From NCBI GenBank assembly GCA_963711725.1, contig CAVQFO010000035.1, positions 1-60,125 of the forward strand: a stretch of 60,125 nucleotides of DNA, given 5' to 3'. Shown piece by piece: positions 28,500-35,115 of this stretch. The notes beneath the pieces are model-generated. The model was not told where the DNA came from, ran no database searches, and was given only the letters and a program-made list of their open reading frames with translations. The stretch is from CAVQFO01 sp963711725 (GTDB taxonomy: Bacteria > Pseudomonadota > Gammaproteobacteria > Nitrococcales > Aquisalimonadaceae). Both the position numbers and the translations under genes were made by a program. Each line of letters begins with the position of its first letter. Positions within the stretch are counted from its first letter, which is position 1.

Positions 28500-29173
28500 G
28501 ACTGCCTTCTCCGGGCGCGGGGAGTCGGGTTCGACACCCCCTGATAGAAAAGCGACGCCGTATGATCCACCAGCCTCTCCACCACGGCCTCGCTGGTATC
28601 GATCCCGAACACCGGCCCCGAGATCGGCAGCCCCACGAACGGAAACAGCGCCAGGCTGATCATGGACAGTGCTGTAAGGCGGGGATCCAGGTCGGGGCGC
28701 AGCCGCCCGGCCTCGATCTCCGCGCGAACAAGCCCGGACAGCACCCCACCGGCGCCGGGCTCGGCATAGTGCTGCAGAAAAACGTCCCGCAACACGCCTT
28801 CGTCCCCGAGCACGTCGCGCACCAGCAAGGGCGGCAACCAGGGCGTGCGCGCCATGTAACCCATGAACGTCGAAAAGAACTGGCGAATGCGGTCCTGGCC
28901 CTCGGATTCCGGCGCAGCGCCGATTCGGCGCATGCGATCCAGCAACGGCTGAGCCAGCTCCGCGAACATCTCTTCGTACAGCCCCTGCTTGCCGCCAAAG
29001 TGATACTGGATCAGCGAAGAGTTCACGCCCGCCTTCTCCGCCAGGCGACGAATGGACACGGCGTGGAATCCGTGCCGGCCGAACAGATCCCGGGCGGCGG
29101 CCAGCAGGGCCTCTCGCCCAGCCCGGGTTTCGGCCTCCCCGGGCCGCCCCCGGCGTCGTTCTTTTGATGTCAT
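28496..29173 (-). CDS. cecR: TetR-family regulator CecR (YbiH)
   Basis: 225 residues. The N-terminal helix-turn-helix (AARDLFGRHGFHAVSIRRLAE then KAGVNSSLIQYHFGGKQGLY) is TetR type, and the ligand domain has the CecR/DUF1956 style (LLVRDVLGDEGV, GLPISGPVFGID). It is the first gene of the operon and most likely represses its own promoter: a perfect palindrome lies over the -35/-10 region 20 bases upstream of the ATG. The ribosome site AGGAGG is strong. In E. coli CecR controls ybhGFSR, and here gene order and coupling are the same. The inducer is unknown. Confidence 0.92.
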   Translation of the reverse strand: MTSKERRRGRPGEAETRAGREALLAAARDLFGRHGFHAVSIRRLAEKAGVNSSLIQYHFGGKQGLYEEMFAELAQPLLDRMRRIGAAPESEGQDRIRQFFSTFMGYMARTPWLPPLLVRDVLGDEGVLRDVFLQHYAEPGAGGVLSGLVRAEIEAGRLRPDLDPRLTALSMISLALFPFVGLPISGPVFGIDTSEAVVERLVDHTASLFYQGVSNPTPRARRRQS

Positions 29174-29193
29174 GAAAACACCTCCTGGCTCCC

Positions 29194-29221
29194 ATATTAA
29201 TCAATCGATTGATTAATACAA
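29194..29221 (-). promoter_or_regulatory. cecR operon promoter with overlapping 24-bp palindromic operator
   Basis: On the minus strand a -35 TTGTAT (29221-29216) and a -10 TAATAT (29199-29194) are separated by 16 bases. Bases 29195-29218 form a perfect palindrome with half-site TATTAATCAATC. A bound TetR dimer would block polymerase directly. The predicted leader to the cecR ATG is only about 14 bases and carries AGGAGG. The palindrome is directly visible; promoter function and CecR binding are inferred from position. Confidence 0.8.
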
Positions 29222-29358
29222 GTCCGTGATGTTTCCCCCGGGCGCCCGTAGTGATCTAATAGTGCCCTGTTGCTATCGGAAGGCACCGACCTCAGGCCGA
29301 TATGCGGGTCGGGTCATTCAGCGATTCGTGCAATTCAACCACGGCGTCAAGGAGTCCC

Positions 29359-30063
29359 ATGCCACCCAGGAAGGCCAGTTTCGGAGGACGCTCCAGGCAA
29401 TATCTCATCGCCGGGATACTGACAATCATCCCCATCTGGATCACGGTGGTGGTGTTCCAGTTCGTGCTGACCCAGCTGTCCCGCACGGGGCGCCCGCTCG
29501 CCGCGGCGATCTCCCAAGGCATCGGCACCCACGCGCCCATGGTCGGCAATCTTTTCCTTCAGCCGTGGTTCCAGAATACCCTGGCCGTGATCATTACATT
29601 ACTGGCTTTGTACAGCCTCGGGTGGTTGGCCGCGCGGGTGGTGGGCCGGCGCCTGATCGCGGCCTTTGACAGCTTGATCGACCGCATTCCCGTGGTACAG
29701 CGCATCTACGGCGCCAGCAAGAAACTGCTGTCCGCCCTGCAACACCGACCCGATGAGATTCAGCGGGTTGTCTTGATCGAATTCCCCACGCCGGGCATGA
29801 AAGCCGTGGGGTTCGTAACCCAGGTGCTAGACGACGCCGCCACCGGCGAAAAGCTGGCCGCCGTGTATGTTCCCACCACGCCCAACCCCACCTCAGGCTA
29901 TCTGGAATTGATTCCACTCGGCCGTCTCACCGCAACGGACTGGAGCATGGACGAGGCCATGACCTTCATCATCTCCGGCGGCGCGGTCGCACCATCCAGC
30001 ATCCACTTCAGCCACAGCGCCGGCGGATCGCTGGAACCGGAGCCCGGACAACCTTCGTCCTGA
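29359..30063 (+). CDS. DUF502 domain-containing membrane protein
   Basis: 234 residues. Two N-terminal helices (YLIAGILTIIPIWITVVVFQ and NTLAVIITLLALYSLGWLAA) precede a soluble domain with IPVVQRIYGASKKLLSAL and the family stretch YVPTTPNPTSGYLELIP, which identify DUF502. The function is unknown; homologues are common in plants (COV) and proteobacteria. The ATG with AAGGAG five bases upstream is clear; an earlier in-frame ATG at 29302 is not supported. It is divergent from cecR. Confidence 0.92.
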   Translation: MPPRKASFGGRSRQYLIAGILTIIPIWITVVVFQFVLTQLSRTGRPLAAAISQGIGTHAPMVGNLFLQPWFQNTLAVIITLLALYSLGWLAARVVGRRLIAAFDSLIDRIPVVQRIYGASKKLLSALQHRPDEIQRVVLIEFPTPGMKAVGFVTQVLDDAATGEKLAAVYVPTTPNPTSGYLELIPLGRLTATDWSMDEAMTFIISGGAVAPSSIHFSHSAGGSLEPEPGQPSS

Positions 30064-30199
30064 CCGAAAGTTCCCTCCGGAACGCTCGGGAAGTCCACCA
30101 CCCGGCGCATTACCTAAGCCCTTGATCCTTCTGACCATATTCACCACCTATAGCATTGCCAGGACGTTTGGCGGCAAATGACGAAAGGAGGGATCACTT

Positions 30200-30850
30200 A
30201 TGGCTACCCATGCAGACAAGATCATGCTGGAAGCCGCGGGCGGCGGCAGTATCGCCGAGAGCGCAGGCGGCGTCGGCGCGGTTGTGTTGAGCATTCTCGC
30301 GTTGGCGGGAATCTGGCCCGCCGTGCTGGCGGCCATTACCACGATCGTCATCGGCGCGGCCCTGATGCTCAAGGGAGGTCCGATCATGGCTGAATACCGG
30401 CGCGTATTGGCGCATCTGGACAAGGACAACGTCACCCGGGCGGAAGTCGGCGGTGGCTTATCCGCCGAAATGCTGGCCGGCGGCGCCGGTGTCGTGCTGG
30501 GCATCCTGGCCCTGCTGGGCTTGGTTCCCGAGGTGCTGACGGCCTCGGCCGTGCTGGTGTTCGGCACGGCACTGCTGCTGAGCAGCGGCAGCACCGCCAA
30601 GCTGGCGGCCATGCGCGTGGAGTACAGCGCCAGCGAAGGACCCGGCCAGTTGTTGGCCCGGGAAGCGGCGCAGACGGCCAGCGGCGCCCAGGTACTGCTG
30701 GGTATCGGCGCTGGCGTACTGGGCATTCTCAGCCTGGTCGGCATTCATCCGCTCTATCTGACCGTCGTGGGCCTGCTCGCCATTGGCGCCACCAGTGTGC
30801 TGGCCGGAACCGCGCTCGGCGGCCGGCTGATGAGCCTGCTTGAGCACTAA
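30200..30850 (+). CDS. Threefold internally repeated six-helix membrane protein, unknown function
   Basis: 216 residues made of three similar units, each with a Gly/Ala-rich lead-in and two hydrophobic helices: unit 1 about 14-65 (GGVGAVVLSILALAGIWPAV), unit 2 about 83-135 (GGAGVVLGILALLGLVPEVL), unit 3 about 157-212 (IGAGVLGILSLVGIHPLYL). Between units lie short amphipathic loops (EYRRVLAHLDKD, MRVEYSASEGPG). No charged catalytic site is visible. It might be a scaffold or stress-related membrane protein, but I do not recognise the family. A very strong ribosome site (AAAGGAGG) precedes the ATG, suggesting high expression, and a good intrinsic terminator follows. Confidence 0.82.
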   Translation: MATHADKIMLEAAGGGSIAESAGGVGAVVLSILALAGIWPAVLAAITTIVIGAALMLKGGPIMAEYRRVLAHLDKDNVTRAEVGGGLSAEMLAGGAGVVLGILALLGLVPEVLTASAVLVFGTALLLSSGSTAKLAAMRVEYSASEGPGQLLAREAAQTASGAQVLLGIGAGVLGILSLVGIHPLYLTVVGLLAIGATSVLAGTALGGRLMSLLEH

Positions 30851-30880
30851 TTCACTTCACGCCGCCAATCCGCGAACCAC

Positions 30881-30910
30881 ACGGCGTCCCTTCCGGGGCG
30901 CCGTCTTTTT
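30881..30910 (+). terminator. Rho-independent terminator after the repeated membrane protein gene
   Basis: ACGGCGTCCC, loop TTCC, GGGGCGCCGT form a ten-pair stem with one wobble pair, followed by CTTTTT. It starts 30 bases after the stop at 30850. Confidence 0.88.
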
Positions 30911-31042
30911 GTGGGATGTCTTCGGCGTTTGCAAGGCCACAGTTTCGCCAGAATCTGCCTCGGTCGCGCCTCATTTCCTCCCCGGCGCGGCCGTGTTTCT
31001 CCGCTTCAATCGAACCATGGCCCTCAAAGCGGAGTAACCATC

Positions 31043-31876
31043 ATGAGCACAGCCAAAGCCCTGCCTTTCAACCCGCCCGATCACTGCCATCCTTACACCA
31101 CACTGGCGGCCCATCCGCTGCCGTCTCCCGTTCGGAGGTTGGAGAGCGAGCTCCGCCTCGGGCTGTTCACGGCGGCTGGAATCGGCACTTTGATGACGGT
31201 CTTCGGCCGTCCCGAGACGCTGCAATTGGAACTGGCCCTGCAAACGCTGCTGGCACGCATGTCGCCCACCTACGAAACCGACGCGCCCGCAGCCATCCTC
31301 ACCAACGGCCTGAGAGCCGCGGCAGTAGCCAACGGCCAGCTCAGGCTTTGCGCCCAGGCCCGCCGGCCCGAGGCTCACCGACTGGCCGCCGCCTCCCGGG
31401 AAACCCACAAGGCAATCCAGGCCTTCACCCACTGCGGCCCCGTAGCCACCAATGCCCTCTCGCTGTTGTATCACCTGCAGCTTCATCTCGCCCTGCCCCA
31501 CCCCGGTCGCCGGGGCCGCCGAGCCGGCGGCGGCTTCGTGAGCCAGCTGCGAAGCGCTCAAGCGTGGGGCCGCGAGGCCCTGGCCGCTTGGCGCACATGG
31601 AGCGACCATCGCTTCGGCCCCATCCAGTGCCTGGAGTGGGACGTCAGCGGCCGTTTCTGCAAGACGGTGGGCTACAGCTTCAACGGCGAACCCTACGAAA
31701 TCCACTACGTCCGGGACCGAATCTGGCACCAGCAGCGGGAATGGGACAGCCTGGCCCGCGGCCCTCTCCGCCCGACCATCCGGGCCTGTAACGCCTGGGG
31801 GGCCCTTCAGCAGCGCGTGGACCACTGCCGGCGACGCGGGGCGCCGGCGCGCGTGCCGCCACGAACGGGGCATTGA
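31043..31876 (+). CDS. Hypothetical protein, orphan
   Basis: 277 residues, soluble, without signal peptide. The first half is rich in Leu/Ala helices (LQLELALQTLLARM, LTNGLRAAAVANGQLRL); the second half contains a conserved-looking aromatic segment (IQCLEWDVSGRFCKTVGYSF, YEIHYVRDRIW) and ends with Arg-rich residues. I recognise no family or catalytic motif. The ATG has GGAG nine bases upstream. It stands convergent to the DUF2207 gene with only three bases between stops, and behind a terminator, so it is likely transcribed from its own promoter in 30911-31042. Confidence 0.65.
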   Translation: MSTAKALPFNPPDHCHPYTTLAAHPLPSPVRRLESELRLGLFTAAGIGTLMTVFGRPETLQLELALQTLLARMSPTYETDAPAAILTNGLRAAAVANGQLRLCAQARRPEAHRLAAASRETHKAIQAFTHCGPVATNALSLLYHLQLHLALPHPGRRGRRAGGGFVSQLRSAQAWGREALAAWRTWSDHRFGPIQCLEWDVSGRFCKTVGYSFNGEPYEIHYVRDRIWHQQREWDSLARGPLRPTIRACNAWGALQQRVDHCRRRGAPARVPPRTGH

Positions 31877-31879
31877 GCG

Positions 31880-33895
31880 TTACCAGCCGCCGCCGCCTCC
31901 ACCGCCGCCGCCACCGCCGGAGGACCCGCCGCTGAAGCCGGAGGAGGAGCCTCCGCCGCTGGACTGGGGGGTGGAGGCGGCACTGACCGCGCTGCTCAGG
32001 CCGCCGCTGAAGGCGGTGAAGCCGGCAGCCGAAAATGCGGTGCCGTGGTACCAGGCCGGGCTGTAGTCGGCGGAAACAGTCTGGCCCAGGCGCCCCATTT
32101 CGGCGGCAAATCGTTCGCCCCATTGGTTCTCCACATCCAATGCCACGGCGTAGGGCAAATAGGCCTCGTAGAGTTTCTGATCCACACGAGGGGCGCCGGC
32201 CAGTTTCAGCGTATCTTTCTCGGCCACGCTCAGATAGAGCCGGAAACCCTCGATCTGATCCAGGACCTTGCGGCCGGCCAGGGTGGGCGCTTTCATCAGG
32301 TGATAGAAAATCACCGTTACCACCACCGCCAGGGCGAGGATACCGGCGGTTTCAAGCCCCATCAGGAAGGCGATGATCGTCAGCGCGGCGACCTCGGCGA
32401 TCACGAAGGGCACCGAAAACGCCGTGATGAACGCCGCCTGAATGAGACTGCCCACGAAACCCAGCGCCTTGCCCGCCGAACGGCCGGCGCGCAGCAGGGA
32501 GCGGCCCGCCCGCCCCCAGGCGCCCACCAGGCCCGTTACCAGGCCGTAGACCCCGAAGGTCCAGATGCCCACCCAGAACGTGAGAAACGCGCCGAAAGCG
32601 ATACTGACCAGATCGTCCTGGGCGATCACCGCGCCGATCCAGGTAAGAGCCAGCACCACGAATGCCGGGACGAGATACCCGCGATTGCGCTTGAAATAGG
32701 AACCCTCATACTCCGCCTTCAGCAGGTTCTCGTGAACGTCCCGCGCCTCCTTGACGATGCGGTATTGCTTGTTGTCCAGCGTCAGCTCGTCGAGGACCAT
32801 CAGCTCCTTGAGGAGGCTCTTTTCACCCCGAGTGAGCGGCGCCGTGGCGGCGTTCATGCGTTTGAGCACGTAGTCGCCGTCGGAGTCCTCGGTAATCTCC
32901 AGGTATCCCTTGGAGGCCAACCCCACCAACCCCGCGGCGAATGCCTTGTCATCGTAAGTCTGGCGGCTGATATACCGGGCAGCCCCCGGCGACATGCCCT
33001 CCGGCGGTTGATACAGCGGGATGATCACACCGCCCCGGGGATCGCGCCCGACTCGCAGCCACGCCCCCAGCAGATAGACAAGCAGAATCCCGCCCCCCAT
33101 CAACGCCACCGCCAGCGGCCGGTTGTCATCCAGCCAGGCCAGAGGGCCTTCCCTGGGAGGGGGCGCGGCCACCACGCCCTTGGGCCATCCCATGACAACC
33201 GTCAGCCCTTCCCGCTGGCCCAGCGGCGCCGTCGTCTCGAACTCCGCGCCACCTGGAATCGGCCGGGCACGATAGTCCGTCGCCGTGGACCCCTGGGCAC
33301 CGGTGTAGCCTTTAACCGTGATCTCCGCCGCCGGCAAGTCGGCCGGCAAACGCGCCGTAGCGGAGGCATGATCAATCGGGAAGGCCCAGCCGGTGCCCGT
33401 GACGTTCCAGTACAACTCGTCGTGGTCCTTGAAGTACCGGAGCTGGTGATTGGTCAAGTAGTGAAACGTATAGGTATGAATGCCCCGAGTGACCTGCATA
33501 TCCCGGCTCCCGGCGTAGATACGTACGCCGTTGGACAGGGCCTTGGTGTGATAGGGCTCGTCGTGGCCGTCGCGGGTCACGCCCAACAGTTGGAAGCCGA
33601 CATGGCGCGCCGGCCCCAGCTCGGCCATGACCTTGGCCGCTTCACCCCGCACCTGGGCGGGAAGGATTGAGAGCACCTTCGAAGGTTTGGGGTAGCGAGT
33701 CGGGAAATCGCGATAGATCCCGTGCCGAATGTGGTAGCCCTCCGCCCGCACCTTGACGGTCTCGGTGACATCCAGCGTGCCGTCCTTACGGATGGCGATG
33801 TCGCTGTGATAATCGAGAATCCGTTCCGCCGCCCGCGCTGACAGGCACCCCCCGAACACCAAAAGGCACACCAACATCGCTTGAAAGATTCGCAT
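31880..33895 (-). CDS. DUF2207 domain-containing membrane protein with poly-Gly tail
   Basis: 671 residues. A signal peptide (AMLVCLLVFGGCLSARA) leads to the extracytoplasmic DUF2207 domain (ERILDYHSDIAIRKDGTLDVTE as start; GIYRDFPTRYP), one helix near 272-290, a cytosolic winged-helix-like segment (GLVGLASKGYLEITED), then more helices (FVVLALTWIGAVIA, ALAVVVTVIFYHLM). The end is a Ser/Gly-rich tail finishing in eleven glycines and Trp, typical of DUF2207 proteins. The function is unknown, presumably envelope-related. A perfect 24-base-armed palindrome lies just upstream of the start at 33920-33975. Confidence 0.92.
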   Translation of the reverse strand: MRIFQAMLVCLLVFGGCLSARAAERILDYHSDIAIRKDGTLDVTETVKVRAEGYHIRHGIYRDFPTRYPKPSKVLSILPAQVRGEAAKVMAELGPARHVGFQLLGVTRDGHDEPYHTKALSNGVRIYAGSRDMQVTRGIHTYTFHYLTNHQLRYFKDHDELYWNVTGTGWAFPIDHASATARLPADLPAAEITVKGYTGAQGSTATDYRARPIPGGAEFETTAPLGQREGLTVVMGWPKGVVAAPPPREGPLAWLDDNRPLAVALMGGGILLVYLLGAWLRVGRDPRGGVIIPLYQPPEGMSPGAARYISRQTYDDKAFAAGLVGLASKGYLEITEDSDGDYVLKRMNAATAPLTRGEKSLLKELMVLDELTLDNKQYRIVKEARDVHENLLKAEYEGSYFKRNRGYLVPAFVVLALTWIGAVIAQDDLVSIAFGAFLTFWVGIWTFGVYGLVTGLVGAWGRAGRSLLRAGRSAGKALGFVGSLIQAAFITAFSVPFVIAEVAALTIIAFLMGLETAGILALAVVVTVIFYHLMKAPTLAGRKVLDQIEGFRLYLSVAEKDTLKLAGAPRVDQKLYEAYLPYAVALDVENQWGERFAAEMGRLGQTVSADYSPAWYHGTAFSAAGFTAFSGGLSSAVSAASTPQSSGGGSSSGFSGGSSGGGGGGGGGGGW

Positions 33896-33919
33896 GGCAT
33901 CATCCTTGTCTTTATTGTT

Positions 33920-33975
33920 TTAAGGAGACGCTGATTTATTCACACGGCCGCGTGAATAAATCAGCGTCTCCTTAA
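33920..33975. repeat. Perfect palindromic repeat (GGAGACGCTGATTTATTC family)
   Basis: Two exact 24-base arms (33920-33943 and 33952-33975) beginning TTAAGGAGACGCTGATTTAT surround the 8-base centre ACGGCCGC. It sits between the divergent DUF2207 and ogt genes. Half-copies of the same family occur at 34966-34985 and 40058-40075, showing that this is a dispersed repeat and not only a local operator. Confidence 0.92.
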
Positions 33976-34072
33976 CCGCACAGCGGCGGATCGCGCTGGC
34001 CCCAACTGCTTATGATCCGCCGGTCTCCGATATTTGTTGCCAAGACATTAATCGATTACGAAAATCGTCGCC

Positions 34073-34666
34073 ATGAATGCTGAACACCTCACTCTCTTCC
34101 CCACGCCCATCGGCCACTGCGCCCTGGCGTGGAATTCCGGCGGGATCACAGCCGTAGCGCTCCCGGAACAGGACGAGGACACCCTGCGCGCCGTTTTGTG
34201 GCGAAAGCATCCCGACGCCACCGAATCCCCGCCTGCCCCGGAGATTCAGGCCGTCATCGAAGGCCTCCTGGCGCTGCTGGGAGGGGCTCGACCGGATTTG
34301 TCCGGGGCGCGCCTGAACATGGAACGCACTCCCGCCTTCCCACGCCGGGTCTACGATGTCGCTCGCCGGATTCCCGCCGGCGAGACCCGGACTTACGGCG
34401 AAATCGCCCGGGAACTCGGACAGGCCGGGGCCGCCCGTGCGGTGGGCCGGGCCCTGGGGCAGAACCCTTTTCCACTGATAGTGCCGTGCCATCGCGTTCT
34501 GGCGGCCAACGGCAAACACGGCGGATTCTCGGCAACGGGCGGAGTTGCCTTGAAGCTGGACCTGCTGAGGCGGGAAGGAGCCCACCTCCCGGTGACACCC
34601 GACCTGTTCGAAAACCACGAGCCTGTCGAACCTCGTGCAAACCGGCAACAAAGGTTGCACAAGTGA
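34073..34666 (+). CDS. ogt: Methylated-DNA--[protein]-cysteine S-methyltransferase (Ogt type)
   Basis: 197 residues. The C-terminal DNA-binding domain carries the acceptor C139 in IVPCHRVL, the arginine-finger helix (TYGEIARELG, AARAVGRALGQNP) and GGFSATGGVALKLDLL. The enzyme removes alkyl groups from O6-alkylguanine or O4-alkylthymine by a suicide transfer to the Cys. No Ada regulatory domain is present, so this is the constitutive Ogt-like form. The C-terminal ~25 residues past the LLRREG motif are longer than usual. The ATG at 34073 fits the family start. Confidence 0.93.
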   Translation: MNAEHLTLFPTPIGHCALAWNSGGITAVALPEQDEDTLRAVLWRKHPDATESPPAPEIQAVIEGLLALLGGARPDLSGARLNMERTPAFPRRVYDVARRIPAGETRTYGEIARELGQAGAARAVGRALGQNPFPLIVPCHRVLAANGKHGGFSATGGVALKLDLLRREGAHLPVTPDLFENHEPVEPRANRQQRLHK

Positions 34667-34684
34667 GGGTTGGGGAAAGACTGG

Positions 34685-34752
34685 CGTAGCCCGGATGCCG
34701 CGAAGCAGAATCCGGGAATTCCTGGATTCCACTACGTTTCATCCAGGCTACG
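34685..34752. repeat. Inverted repeat (CGTAGCCCGGAT family)
   Basis: Arms 34685-34716 and 34721-34752 are complementary at most positions: CGTAGCCCGGATGCCGCGAA faces the reverse complement CGTAGCCTGGATGAAACGTA. This GTAGCCCGGAT...ATCCGGGCTAC type is a widespread intergenic repeat of proteobacteria. It follows the ogt stop and may act as its transcript end. Confidence 0.85.
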
Positions 34753-34846
34753 ACGCCAAGAACATGAACGGTGATTGGTTGATCGCAGTAGGCTGAACGG
34801 AACGCAAACCGGGATGTTGCACAGACATCAAGCCGCAAAGCATTCA

Positions 34847-34925
34847 CCACAGAGGACACAGAGTTACACGGAGGACAAGAAAATCGCCTTTGGCTTTCTC
34901 TGTGTAACTCTGTGCCCTCTGTGGT
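34847..34925. repeat. Inverted repeat (CCACAGAGGACACAGAG family)
   Basis: The arm ACCACAGAGGACACAGAGTT from 34847 is matched by its near-complement ending at 34925, with about 25 bases between the arms. The unit CCACAGAGGACACAGAG is a recognised type of dispersed bacterial repeat. It lies in the leader of the PAS-GGDEF-EAL gene, about 190 bases upstream of the start. Confidence 0.85.
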
Positions 34926-34965
34926 TAAACCCCGGGCAATTTGGCAGAGTGCGCTGCGCACCTGG

Positions 34966-34985
34966 GGAGACGCTGATCCATTCAC
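34966..34985 (+). repeat. Half-copy of the GGAGACGCTGATTTATTC repeat
   Basis: GGAGACGCTGATCCATTCAC matches one arm of the 33920-33975 palindrome with two changes in 20 bases. Only one arm is present. Confidence 0.75.
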
Positions 34986-35115
34986 CCGCCCCCTGTCCAA
35001 AGTGGATGCATCCGGAGTCCGACGGGGCCCCGGCTATGGCATACTGCGGAAACCAACGACGCTCATCGCCGGTCCGGCATCCGCTTACGCCGAGCCGCCG
35101 GCTTCGATCCGGAAT

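Larger units (their letters stand above)
34667..35115. other. Gene-free stretch filled with three repeat elements
   Basis: This 449-base gap between ogt and the c-di-GMP gene contains two complete inverted repeats and one half-repeat (entered separately). An open frame from 34912 runs through repeats into the next gene, but its N-terminal part reads repeat DNA and is not a credible protein. I see no tRNA or other RNA gene here. Confidence 0.7.

Noticed and set aside
28500..29204. Extension of the ybhG frame across the cecR gene
   Set aside because: cecR in the other frame has a full TetR domain and its own ribosome site; the extension shows no protein character.
34912..35115. N-terminal extension of the PAS-GGDEF-EAL protein
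   Set aside because: The DNA consists of dispersed repeats; the protein similarity starts at the later ATG.
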